From Clostridiaceae bacterium UBA6110 (GTDB lineage: Bacteria; Bacillota; Clostridia; Clostridiales; Clostridiaceae), in the NCBI GenBank assembly GCA_002428415.1, contig DIWI01000068.1, positions 1 through 26,550 of the forward strand: a DNA stretch of 26,550 nucleotides, written 5' to 3'. Shown in pieces: positions 8,649 through 15,600 of the stretch. Both the position numbers and the translations under genes were made by a program. Under the pieces are notes generated by a model. That model was given only the letters and a program-made list of their open reading frames with translations, searched no databases and was not told where the DNA came from. Positions within the stretch are counted from its first letter, which is position 1. Every line of letters begins with the position of its first letter.

Positions 8649-8664
8649 TTCAAATATCTTTGAA
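8649..8664. promoter_or_regulatory. Palindrome in the leader of the peptide-transport operon
   Basis: TTCAAATATCTTTGAA is a perfect 6+6 inverted repeat around TATC. It lies about 30-45 bases downstream of the likely transcription start and 61 bases before the binding-protein start codon. The position fits a repressor operator. The symmetry is seen directly; the binding factor is unknown. Confidence 0.4.
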
Positions 8665-8700
8665 TGATGACCCCTATGCCATGCATTAATCGTCCTGAAC

Positions 8701-8729
8701 CTTATATGATTTGCATTATACCATATCAA
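8701..8729 (-). promoter_or_regulatory. Promoter of the peptide-transport operon
   Basis: On the minus strand TTGATA (8729-8724) and TATAAG (8706-8701) are separated by exactly 17 bases, a good sigma-A-type promoter. A TATAAT also occurs within the spacer at 8720-8715, but its upstream -35 region is poor. The rest of the 299-base gap up to 8886 is AT-rich. I see no gene in it and no strong terminator for the HAD gene. Confidence 0.65.
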
Positions 8730-8886
8730 GCGTCCGGTTGCATACACACATTATTCATCTTTTGTTATTAATTTGGTTATATTTTAACCCATTTATTGTC
8801 ATATTATCATACATTTTTAACTTTAGATTCTCACAACGCATCAGCTGCTGAATGTCATGTATTACTATACAAGCGCAGGGTTCTCT

Positions 8887-9765
8887 TCATCCTATCTTGA
8901 AACACCTTTGTAAAAAATCATCTGTTTCTTTCAGTGCATGGACATTTATCCTGCAATGGTTTCGTATCGCTTCAGCTACACCTGATTCAATATTGTTCCC
9001 GACTATATGGTCTGATAATTCTTTCAGCTCTTCACTGGCATTTCCCATTGCAACTCTAACCCCGGCAGCATTGAATAAGGAAATGTCATTCTCATTGTCG
9101 CCTATCGCCATGATTTCAGTCTTTGATATTCCCAGAAGGCATCCAAGCACCTCAACTGCCTTGCCCTTTGATGTCCCCTTTTTCATAACCTCGAAATTCT
9201 GCACATGGGAGCTTACCACTTCAAATCTGTCCGTTTCCTGAAGCTCCTTCTTTGCTTTGAATACTGAATCTTTACAACTGGGGTCCCTGTTGAAGCATAT
9301 GGTCTTGAATATGCCTTCTTCTGCCAGGTTCAGTATGGTTTCCCTGTCAGCAGACTCATAGATCCTCATCTGTCTGTCATGTGTTACCTTTCTGTTGATA
9401 AGTCTGTATTGATGGTCCGGTACCACTCTTTTGTTGCTTGTCATGAAGTCAGCACCTTTGAACTGGATCGTAAGGTCATGCTTTTCAACCTTATCCAATA
9501 TCTCTTCAATTTCTGACTTATCCAGTTTCTTCTCATATCTCATTGACTCGTGCCTGAAGAACGTACCATTCGAACCTATCGGACATATCTTGTCGCTTAT
9601 GCTCTCTGCGAAATACCTGGTTATGCAGTATGGCCGCCCGGATACCAATGCAACGTTTATTCCGATATCAAGTGCTAAAAGCATGGCTTCCCTGTTTTCT
9701 TCAGGGATTTCAAACCTGTCATTGAGTAGTGTTCCGTCAAGGTCTATACAGATCAGCCTTATCAT
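8887..9765 (-). CDS. Cof-type HAD-IIB family phosphatase
   Basis: This 292-residue hydrolase has all HAD motifs: DLDGTL at residues 8-13 with the nucleophile Asp8 and acid Asp10, VSGRP as motif II, the lysine of GTSKGKAVEVL, and IGDNENDISLF as motif IV. The large cap inserted between motifs II and III is the IIB type found in Cof/YidA sugar phosphatases. The ATG at 9765 comes one base after the TGA of the dehydrogenase gene, so translation is probably coupled. It may dephosphorylate a sugar phosphate produced by the PTS pathway nearby, or act as a housekeeping or detoxifying phosphatase. Substrates of this family cannot be predicted from sequence. Confidence 0.92.
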   Translation of the reverse strand: MIRLICIDLDGTLLNDRFEIPEENREAMLLALDIGINVALVSGRPYCITRYFAESISDKICPIGSNGTFFRHESMRYEKKLDKSEIEEILDKVEKHDLTIQFKGADFMTSNKRVVPDHQYRLINRKVTHDRQMRIYESADRETILNLAEEGIFKTICFNRDPSCKDSVFKAKKELQETDRFEVVSSHVQNFEVMKKGTSKGKAVEVLGCLLGISKTEIMAIGDNENDISLFNAAGVRVAMGNASEELKELSDHIVGNNIESGVAEAIRNHCRINVHALKETDDFLQRCFKIG

Positions 9766-9766
9766 C

Positions 9767-10918
9767 TCAATATGATTGCCTCAGGATTTCCTGAAGTTCA
9801 TCCTTGCTACCGAACAGCAGGAATCCCAGTACAGGCGATTCAAGTATCGCATTGAAATCTTCAAGCTTTACCCCAAGGTCACTGAGGCTTCTGTCAAGGC
9901 CAATAACCTTAAGGAAAGTGACTATCTCATCGTATAGGGCTTCTGCTGCTACTTCATCGGTTTCATTCAAATGGCTTTTATTGTACAGCCTTGATACCTT
10001 CGCAAACTTAGCCACATTGTCCTTCCAGGCATTCTTAACATACGCCGGAAATACAATTGCAAGTGTCTCTCCATGGGATATATGTGTAACTCCGCCTATG
10101 ATCTCTCCAAGAGGATGTGGTGCTGCTGCACCTGCATTTGCCAGGCTGCTTCCTGCCAAAGTGTCAGCCATTGAGAGCATCTCCCTGTATGATATGTTCT
10201 TTCCATCCTCAAGGGCCTTCGGCAGATATTCAATGACAAGCTCCATTGCCTTCATTCCCTGAAGCTCTGTGAATAGTGACGACCTCTTGTTTATAAGGCT
10301 TTCAAACGCATGGGTGAAGGCATCGAACCCGGTTGATGCCGTGATCCTAGGAGGTAGAGTCGACATCAGCTCAGGGTCTATTATGCACTCCACAGGAAAG
10401 TTGTCCTGGTGGAATATGGTGTTCTTGTCAATACCTCTCGAAATAACCGCAGCCTGGGTGACCTGGCTTCCTGTACCTGACGTGGTTGGTACTGCAAGAA
10501 GAGGCAGTGCTGACTGTGATACCTTTCCATAAGTCATGAAGGGATTTGTGAATTTCGAAAACATAAAGTCCCAATCTATCCTCTCCATCCCATAGGTCAG
10601 AGCGATGATCTTTGCGGTGTCTATGCTAGATCCTCCACCTACAGCCAAAATGAAATCGACCTTCTCTGACATGGCAAGGGACAGACCTTCCTCAACTATC
10701 GCAACAGTCGGGTTCGGCATTACCCTGTCATACTGGATCGTCTGTACTCCGCCCTTATCAAGAATGGACTTGACCCTGTCGAACAGCTTGTCAAGCGGCG
10801 ACTCGTTAGGAGTTGTTACAAGAAGGCACCTTGAGCCGTAACGAGATGACACTTCAGCTAGCCTTTCGAGTTCTCCCCTGCCAAAGTGAATGATTGTAGG
10901 CTGATGATATCTGAACAT
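9767..10918 (-). CDS. Iron-containing alcohol dehydrogenase family protein
   Basis: This 383-residue protein belongs to the Fe-ADH family. The nucleotide-binding block is AVGGGSSIDTAK and the substrate side has PTTSGTGSQVTQ. The metal ligands are visible as Asp and His in TGFDAFTHAFES, His in PHPLGE and His in SHGETLAIVFP. The first His of the usual VHxMAH motif is replaced (GAAAPHPLG), but the ligand His remains. The ATG at 10918 follows AGGAGG. It heads a two-gene operon with the HAD phosphatase and is divergent from the transaldolase gene. Beside a TalC-like aldolase, a role like glycerol dehydrogenase, reducing dihydroxyacetone or another aldehyde or ketone, is plausible but inferred. It is not closely similar to the second Fe-ADH at 19713. 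Confidence 0.9.
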   Translation of the reverse strand: MFRYHQPTIIHFGRGELERLAEVSSRYGSRCLLVTTPNESPLDKLFDRVKSILDKGGVQTIQYDRVMPNPTVAIVEEGLSLAMSEKVDFILAVGGGSSIDTAKIIALTYGMERIDWDFMFSKFTNPFMTYGKVSQSALPLLAVPTTSGTGSQVTQAAVISRGIDKNTIFHQDNFPVECIIDPELMSTLPPRITASTGFDAFTHAFESLINKRSSLFTELQGMKAMELVIEYLPKALEDGKNISYREMLSMADTLAGSSLANAGAAAPHPLGEIIGGVTHISHGETLAIVFPAYVKNAWKDNVAKFAKVSRLYNKSHLNETDEVAAEALYDEIVTFLKVIGLDRSLSDLGVKLEDFNAILESPVLGFLLFGSKDELQEILRQSY

Positions 10919-10941
10919 TTTATTTCCTCCTGTAATTTGGT

Positions 10942-10947
10942 CTTATA
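10942..10947 (-). promoter_or_regulatory. Likely -10 box for the dehydrogenase-HAD operon
   Basis: TATAAG is read on the minus strand 24 bases before the dehydrogenase start codon. No good -35 box lies 16-18 bases upstream, which would suit an activator-dependent promoter. The paired half-sites at 10987-11019 lie at a suitable upstream distance. Confidence 0.4.
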
Positions 10948-10986
10948 CTGATTTTAAGCAGCACCTGATTTGCCTTCAATACGACC

Positions 10987-11021
10987 TGCCACTACAATAT
11001 TTCACTCATACTTGTGGCAAA
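10987..11021. promoter_or_regulatory. Operator A: paired TGCCAC/GTGGCA half-sites
   Basis: TGCCAC at 10987-10992 and GTGGCAAA at 11014-11021 form an inverted pair with a 21-base gap. The right half is part of CACTCATACTTGTGGCAAA, which closely matches sites before the transaldolase and EIIA genes. It lies between the divergent dehydrogenase and transaldolase promoters and probably serves the dehydrogenase promoter. The factor is inferred to be the PRD regulator encoded at 11874. Confidence 0.55.
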
Positions 11022-11085
11022 TGCTGGCATTTATATGTCTGATTAACTGATATCGCTTGTTTTGCAACACATCATGACTACTTTG

Positions 11086-11104
11086 TTCCACTTACTTGTG
11101 GTAA
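11086..11104. promoter_or_regulatory. Operator B: TTCCAC/GTGGTAA before the transaldolase gene
   Basis: TTCCACTTACTTGTGGTAA holds close inverted halves CCAC (11088-11091) and GTGG (11098-11101) and matches the right halves of operators A and D. It ends 20 bases before the -35 box of the transaldolase promoter. A further TTTTGCAACA-like sequence at 11060 may be a distant left half. Confidence 0.5.
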
Positions 11105-11124
11105 ACTAAGTTGCAGATTCTAGT

Positions 11125-11153
11125 CTGATATCCGATAACCCCTGCAGTATAAT
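11125..11153 (+). promoter_or_regulatory. Promoter of the transaldolase-regulator operon
   Basis: CTGATA (11125-11130) and TATAAT (11148-11153) are 17 bases apart. The -10 box is perfect and the -35 weak, as expected of an activated promoter. The transcript would start near 11160 and have a leader of about 60 bases. The gap 10919-11222 otherwise holds only the operators and the divergent promoter. Confidence 0.7.
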
Positions 11154-11222
11154 GTATGAACATACATTTCGGTAAAGACTATACATGTCTTGCCGGCAAA
11201 TCAAAGAAAAGCGGGGAATGAA

Positions 11223-11858
11223 ATGAGATATCTTATAGACAGTGCAAACGTCAATGAAATTGAATCTGCAATTGGAATGGGTGTAAGCGGTATTACTGCA
11301 AATCCCAGCATGTACCTGAAGAACAAGGTCTCACTCCAAAGCTTCATAGGTCATTTTGATGGCCTTACTGACAAATTGCTTACCGCAGAGGTCATTGGTG
11401 AGACAGCTGAAGAGATGCTGAGTCAGGCAGAGTCACTAGTTGCGATGAGACCTGACATAATATTAAAGGTAAACTTCTCCAAAGAAGGCATGAGGCTGAT
11501 GAGGATGCTCAAAGAAAGGAACATAAGGTCTGCCGCGACACTTATCTTCAACCTCAATCAGGCAACCCTTGCCGTTGATGCAGGAGCTGATTACCTTTTC
11601 GTGTTCATTGGAAGGAACGATGAGAACGGTCATGACGGGATAAGGGTTCTCGGTGAGATCTTAAGCGTCATAAGACTTAACGGATACGATACCAAGGTAA
11701 TTGCTGCGTCTATAAAGAACGTCTACCACCTCCAGCAGGCTGCCCTTTCTGGAGCACATTATGCAGCCATAACCTTCGACACCCTTGAAAAAGCCATATA
11801 CAACGAGCTTTCAGTTAACGGGGCAAAGGGCTTCGAATCGGACTGGAAACTGCTATAA
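11223..11858 (+). CDS. Transaldolase-like protein of the TalC/FSA (MipB) group
   Basis: This 211-residue protein starts MRYLIDSANVNEIE, the standard opening of small transaldolases and fructose-6-phosphate aldolases. Asp6, the TANPS segment and the Schiff-base lysine Lys82 in ILKVNFSKEG are all present. The later GADYLFVFIGRNDENGHDG block corresponds to the region that separates aldolase from transaldolase activity. The length suits FSA/TalC (about 220) rather than TalB (about 317). A TTG at 11190 is open upstream, but ATG 11223 has GGGG at 11213-11216 and fits the family start. It is transcribed together with the PRD regulator. Likely it cleaves a ketose phosphate to glyceraldehyde 3-phosphate and a ketone such as dihydroxyacetone, or transfers that unit; the exact sugar is unknown. 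Confidence 0.88.
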   Translation: MRYLIDSANVNEIESAIGMGVSGITANPSMYLKNKVSLQSFIGHFDGLTDKLLTAEVIGETAEEMLSQAESLVAMRPDIILKVNFSKEGMRLMRMLKERNIRSAATLIFNLNQATLAVDAGADYLFVFIGRNDENGHDGIRVLGEILSVIRLNGYDTKVIAASIKNVYHLQQAALSGAHYAAITFDTLEKAIYNELSVNGAKGFESDWKLL

Positions 11859-11873
11859 ATACAGGAGAACGAT

Positions 11874-13430
11874 ATGAACCAGAGGCTTATTGAGATAGCT
11901 GAACACCTTCTCAGCAAAAATGAATACATGACAGTAGATTCAATTGCCGTTGTAGTTGACTGCAGCAACAAGACTGTGAGGAACGACCTTATGGTCCTTG
12001 AGGAGTGGCTGAAGGACGTCGGCTTGAAACTTGACAAGAAGTCAGGTGTCGGCATCGCCATACGCGGTGATGAATCTGTAAAGCTCAGGGTGCTGGAGGA
12101 CCTTGCCATAAAGTCCCACATGGTTCTGGCCTATTCACCTGAAGACAGGGTCAACTACATTCTAGTCAAGCTCTTTACCTCAGGTTCAAGGCTCAGGATA
12201 AAAGACCTGTCAAACACACTTCATGTCAGCAGGGCAACGGTACATAAGGACCTGTACGATGTGGATGCCTGGCTCAAGAGGAACGGACTGGAGCTATACA
12301 GGAAGTCCAACTACGGCCTGAAGCTCGCAGCAAACGAGAAGGACCTGAGGCGAGCCATCCTCCTTCTCATCTGCTCCAACAAGAGCTACATGGAGCTTAA
12401 GGACATCCTTGGAAGTGACGACGTCAAGATGAACATGACGTCCCCTCCTCTTAAGATCTTCAAGGAGATAATTGACATCGACTTTGCGAGACTTAGGGAT
12501 ACTGCTCTGTCAACTGAGAGCCTCATCAGGTACAACATGGCTGATGAATCGCTGCTTGTGATTCTTGTATACCTTGCTGTAATGCTGAAGCGGATATCGG
12601 TGAACCACTATATAACAGTCCAGAAGAACAACCAGAAAAGGCTCAGGGAGTCAGCTGAATATGCAATCGCCAGGGACATATGCACAAGACTAATGGATGT
12701 CTTCGGCACCGAGATACCTGAGGATGAGATACTGAACTTAACCATGTACATCAAGTGCTCAAAGACAAACGACTTTGATGCACTTAGCCAATATGTCACC
12801 GGTAACGGAGATCCTGACATCTCAGGTCTCGTGGAGCTTGCAAGGTCACTGATGAACCGCTGGGAAAGGATGCTGTCCCTAAACCTTTCGGGTGACGAAG
12901 ATCTTTTCTCATCCCTTCTTCTTCACCTGAAACCTGTAGTCACGAGGATCAGGTTTGGACTTACTGTAGTCAACCCTATACTTGATGAGATAATGAAGTA
13001 CTATCCAAACACCTTCAGTGTTGTAAAGAGCTCGATCGGAGTTTTTGAAGAGTACATTGGCTCAAGGATTGGTGATGATGAAATCGGATACCTTACTCTC
13101 CACCTTGCCTCTGTAATTGAAAGGGCAAAAAGACCTCTCAGGACAGCACTTGTCTGCCATGGAGGTACAGGCGAATCTAAGCTTCTTAAGAACAAGCTTA
13201 CCCATGAGTTCAACAGGCTGGACATCGTCGTATCGAAATCCTCTACCTTCCTCAGGAAATCTGAACTGGATGGTATGGATCTGGTGATTTCTACAGTGCC
13301 CCTGAAGCTTGACCTTGGTGTGGACACGATAAACATCTCTCCTCTTCTCAGGAAGCAGGATCTGCTGAGGCTTGATTCCATAATTAAGAAGATCTATTCA
13401 GAAAAGAACACACTGTCGATCAACAAATGA
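11874..13430 (+). CDS. PRD-containing transcription regulator (BglG/MtlR-type activator)
   Basis: This 518-residue regulator has two helix-turn-helix domains (about residues 1-65, with VDCSNKTVRNDL, and 85-155, with LHVSRATVHKDL). Two PRDs follow (about 200-300 and 315-420), then an EIIB-like domain with Cys428 in VCHGGTGESKLL. It has no RNA-binding CAT domain, so it should be a DNA-binding activator and not an antiterminator. Unlike full MtlR it lacks a C-terminal EIIA domain. PRD2 keeps both phosphorylatable histidines (His351 and His410), but PRD1 has Tyr233 and Tyr292 at those places. AGGAGAA precedes ATG 11874, 15 bases after the transaldolase stop. It is the natural candidate for binding the repeated CCAC/GTGG operators and for sensing PTS activity. 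Confidence 0.9.
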   Translation: MNQRLIEIAEHLLSKNEYMTVDSIAVVVDCSNKTVRNDLMVLEEWLKDVGLKLDKKSGVGIAIRGDESVKLRVLEDLAIKSHMVLAYSPEDRVNYILVKLFTSGSRLRIKDLSNTLHVSRATVHKDLYDVDAWLKRNGLELYRKSNYGLKLAANEKDLRRAILLLICSNKSYMELKDILGSDDVKMNMTSPPLKIFKEIIDIDFARLRDTALSTESLIRYNMADESLLVILVYLAVMLKRISVNHYITVQKNNQKRLRESAEYAIARDICTRLMDVFGTEIPEDEILNLTMYIKCSKTNDFDALSQYVTGNGDPDISGLVELARSLMNRWERMLSLNLSGDEDLFSSLLLHLKPVVTRIRFGLTVVNPILDEIMKYYPNTFSVVKSSIGVFEEYIGSRIGDDEIGYLTLHLASVIERAKRPLRTALVCHGGTGESKLLKNKLTHEFNRLDIVVSKSSTFLRKSELDGMDLVISTVPLKLDLGVDTINISPLLRKQDLLRLDSIIKKIYSEKNTLSINK

Positions 13431-13446
13431 CCGGCAGTGTGTTCTT
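13404..13446. terminator. Stem-loop between convergent genes
   Basis: A 12-bp perfect stem is formed by 13404-13415 (AAGAACACACTG) and 13435-13446, with a 19-base loop. It overlaps the end of the regulator gene and lies next to the end of the convergent YitT-like gene. Ts follow the stem more on the minus side. It most likely ends both transcripts. Confidence 0.7.
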
Positions 13447-13447
13447 C

Positions 13448-14053
13448 TCATATGGCCGCTGTCCTTTCAGCAGGTGCGAACCTGCTGGTGACAAAGGCTA
13501 TTGTCCTTATTATGACGAGCAGTGCTCCCAGGGAAAAGAGTGCAACCTTAATGTCTCTTGATATCAATCCTGATGCAGCTACCACCGTACCGTCCAGGAT
13601 GAACAGGATAGTCGGAAGCTTCATAAACTTCAGCACCCTGTTGATAAGCATGGACATGAGGTCTGTGCCGCCTGTGGCGCAGCCTCTGAGTATCGCTATC
13701 CCTATGGCAGTACCTACGAGCGCTCCTCCTGCAATCGAAGCCACAAGCAGGCTGTCTGTAACATGGGTCTGTGGTATCAGCTTCATGAGAAGGGGTCCCA
13801 TGAACGTTATGTACAGGGTCTTGATTCCGAAGCTCTTTCCCAGGAATATCATCCCAAGGACCAGAAGCGGCCCTGATATACCAAATTGCACAACCTCCAT
13901 AGGCAGTCCAGTCAGTGCGTTAACAACGATGGACATGCCTGTTATGCCTCCGGGTGCCAGCATGTGTTCACTGAAGAACAATCTGACACCAAGAGCTATC
14001 AGGAGGCTTGAAATCGTAATCAGCAAATAATCTGCGATTAGTTCTTTTTTCAT
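13448..14053 (-). CDS. YitT-family membrane protein, short form
   Basis: This 201-residue integral membrane protein has about five or six hydrophobic segments. It carries the family motifs GGITGMSIVVN and RGCATGGTDLMSMLINR. Typical YitT proteins are near 280 residues with a cytoplasmic DUF2179 domain at the end; this one stops after the membrane part, so that domain is absent. The upstream frame opens at 14149, but MKKELIADYLLI at 14053 is preceded by GGGAGAGAC and gives a normal membrane-protein start. It is co-transcribed after the epimerase-like gene, 47 bases downstream. Its transport role, if any, is unknown; the context could mean export or uptake of a sugar-pathway compound. Confidence 0.85.
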   Translation of the reverse strand: MKKELIADYLLITISSLLIALGVRLFFSEHMLAPGGITGMSIVVNALTGLPMEVVQFGISGPLLVLGMIFLGKSFGIKTLYITFMGPLLMKLIPQTHVTDSLLVASIAGGALVGTAIGIAILRGCATGGTDLMSMLINRVLKFMKLPTILFILDGTVVAASGLISRDIKVALFSLGALLVIIRTIAFVTSRFAPAERTAAI

Positions 14054-14100
14054 TGTCTCTCCCATATCTTTATCTGGCTTTGATGAAACATGCAAGTGGA

Positions 14101-14817
14101 CTATTCCAGTCCGTATCTTGCTGCGGCTGCATCGATCGCAGCCCTGCACTTCCTGACTCCTGCTGTTATTCCATCCTTGTCCCTGAATATGGCTGATGAG
14201 AGGATTATGATGTCAGGATTGCATTCTACAAGAAGGTCCATGTTGTCATGCCTGAGTCCGCCGTCTATGGCAAGCTCGCACCTTGGATTCTTCTCATCGA
14301 TCATCTTTCTGGCTCTCTTGACCATATGTGTGACGCTTTTTCTCCATCCCCAATTTTCCTGTCCGTCTGTCTCGTCAACGCCATGTGTAACTATATGGAG
14401 CCTGTCAATGTCGTATATCGACTCCTCCACGAATGAGAGCGGTGCGTAGCATCCGACGGTAAGTCCGATCTTCATTCCGAACTCCCTGCAGTAGTTGATG
14501 ATGTATGCAAGAGGTGCTCCTATGAACTCCTCCGCAGGGATGATTAGCATGTTGCAGCCGACCTTCGCAAGCTTCTCTATGAAGAGCCTGTCGATTTCAG
14601 TAGTATAGATATGGCACTCTATGGGCTTCTCGGTTACGGGTCTTATCCCCTCGATTATCTGATGTCCTCCCATGAGCTGCATGTTCTTTAGGTTGTACAT
14701 ATCCGCTGCATCTGAATGGACATAATCCACTCCTGCATTTACAGCTTCTTCAACAACTGCTGCTATATGGCCGTAGTTTACGTGTGCAAGTCCTGCCGCT
14801 ATCTTAATGTGTTTCAT
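14101..14817 (-). CDS. Ribulose-phosphate 3-epimerase-like protein
   Basis: This 238-residue TIM-barrel protein resembles the ribulose-phosphate 3-epimerase family. The metal-binding set is visible: His34 and Asp36 in VHSDAAD, His69 in ECHIY, and the acidic residue in LAIDGGLR. The loop IVTHGVDETDGQ takes the place of the usual MSVNPGFGGQ, and the N-terminal SILSAD is replaced by GLAHVNYG, so it is a divergent member and not likely the housekeeping enzyme. The sgc operon of E. coli pairs a similar protein (SgcE) with a PTS. ATG 14817 follows GGAGGTATC. Probable role: 3-epimerisation of a PTS-derived ketose phosphate, such as a hexulose or pentulose phosphate; the substrate is inferred only. 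Confidence 0.82.
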   Translation of the reverse strand: MKHIKIAAGLAHVNYGHIAAVVEEAVNAGVDYVHSDAADMYNLKNMQLMGGHQIIEGIRPVTEKPIECHIYTTEIDRLFIEKLAKVGCNMLIIPAEEFIGAPLAYIINYCREFGMKIGLTVGCYAPLSFVEESIYDIDRLHIVTHGVDETDGQENWGWRKSVTHMVKRARKMIDEKNPRCELAIDGGLRHDNMDLLVECNPDIIILSSAIFRDKDGITAGVRKCRAAIDAAAARYGLE

Positions 14818-14904
14818 GATACCTCCTGGATACTTTACATAATTGAAATCTGCATTATCTGTCTGTTCCTGATTCTGAGAATTGAATTACAGGTCCATGT
14901 GTCA

Positions 14905-14934
14905 ATCTTACCGCTTCAAACCGTTGGGCGTCAA
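14905..14934 (-). promoter_or_regulatory. Possible promoter of the epimerase-YitT operon
   Basis: Read on the minus strand, TTGACG (14934-14929) and TAAGAT (14910-14905) are 18 bases apart. The -35 is good and the -10 moderate. Operator C ends eight bases upstream of the -35 box. The transcript leader would be about 80 bases. Confidence 0.4.
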
Positions 14935-14942
14935 CGCTCCAG

Positions 14943-14972
14943 CCACCTATGAAATATGCCTCTTGAATGTGG
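14943..14972. promoter_or_regulatory. Operator C: paired CCAC/GTGG half-sites before the epimerase gene
   Basis: CCAC at 14943-14946 and GTGGTAA at 14969-14975 form an inverted pair with a 22-base gap. On the minus strand it reads TTACCACA then GTGGCTGG, directly upstream of the proposed -35 box. It is weaker than operators A and D but is placed as expected. Confidence 0.4.
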
Positions 14973-15022
14973 TAATTATTGAATAATCACTCCTGATTCC
15001 TCATAAGCCTTCTCCACTTAAC

Positions 15023-15056
15023 TTTTGCCACATTGCTCTTCACCTAATTGTGGCAC
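15023..15056. promoter_or_regulatory. Operator D: TTTTGCCAC/GTGGCAC half-sites before the EIIA gene
   Basis: TTTTGCCAC at 15023-15031 and GTGGCAC at 15050-15056 form a clear inverted pair with an 18-base gap. The right half lies within TTCACCTAATTGTGGCAC, close to operators A and B. It ends eight bases before the -35 box, a usual place for an activator. The gap 14818-15120 contains this site, operator C, the two divergent promoters and nothing else that I can identify. Confidence 0.6.
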
Positions 15057-15064
15057 GTAAATGA

Positions 15065-15093
15065 TTGAACCCCTCTTTTGCCTCTTATACAAT
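15065..15093 (+). promoter_or_regulatory. Promoter of the EIIA gene
   Basis: TTGAAC (15065-15070) and TACAAT (15088-15093) are 17 bases apart. Transcription would begin near 15100, giving a short leader that carries GGAGGG at 15109-15114. Confidence 0.72.
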
Positions 15094-15120
15094 TAGGATT
15101 ATTGCTTTGGAGGGATTATT

Positions 15121-15600
15121 ATGTTCAAGTTTCTAAATAAAAATACGAAGCTCTTCTCCCCTGCTAATGGCATCCTTGTGGACCTTGAATCTGTTCCTGA
15201 TCCGGTCTTTTCGCAGAAGATGGCTGGCGATGGTATCGCCATCGACGTGACCGGTGACACCTTTGTCGCTCCCGCTGACGGCTTCCTTAACTTCATCTTT
15301 GAGACCAATCACGCCTTCGGCATGCAGCTTGATAACGGTGTGGAGCTTCTTGTGCATATAGGTCTCGATACCGTGAACCTAAAGGGTGAAGGCTTTGAAA
15401 GGCTTATTGAACCGGATACACACGTCAGCGCCGGAACTCCTGTCATTAGGATCGACAGGGAAAAGCTAATATCACACGGCTGCAACCTCATAAGCCCTGT
15501 CATTGTGACAAATCCTGACTCACTCAAGTCGCTTAAGGTCGAGGCTTCAGGTACCCCTCTTAAACAGGGTATCACCCCTGTAATAACCTGCAAGTCTTAG
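15121..15600 (+). CDS. PTS glucose-family EIIA protein (Crr-like)
   Basis: This 159-residue single-domain EIIA belongs to the glucose family. It begins with an N-terminal tail and then FSPANGILVDLESVPDPVFSQKMAGDG. The two active histidines are His64 in ETNHAFGM and His79 in LLVHIGLDTVNLKGEGF; the latter is the phosphorylated one by family precedent (His75 and His90 in E. coli). The start ATG follows GGAGGG with six bases between. It should receive phosphate from HPr and pass it to the EIIB domain of the separate EIICB permease at 17059, which has no EIIA domain of its own. Its stop overlaps the stop of the convergent dipeptidase gene by a few bases. Its own promoter carries an operator, so it is probably substrate-induced and not a general carbon-control protein. 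Confidence 0.93.
   Translation: MFKFLNKNTKLFSPANGILVDLESVPDPVFSQKMAGDGIAIDVTGDTFVAPADGFLNFIFETNHAFGMQLDNGVELLVHIGLDTVNLKGEGFERLIEPDTHVSAGTPVIRIDREKLISHGCNLISPVIVTNPDSLKSLKVEASGTPLKQGITPVITCKS

Noticed and set aside
8588..8686. N-terminal extension of the substrate-binding protein
   Set aside because: It would place 33 residues before the signal peptide, while GGAGG lies directly before ATG 8587.
11012..11115. Sigma-54 type -24/-12 promoters suggested by TGGCA and TTGC near the operators
   Set aside because: GG and GC elements are one base too close or too far in each case, the PRD regulator has no NtrC-type AAA domain, and good sigma-A promoters are present.
11190..11222. TTG start for the transaldolase-like gene
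   Set aside because: The extra 11 residues do not belong to the family, and ATG 11223 has a ribosome site and the conserved MRYLIDSA start.
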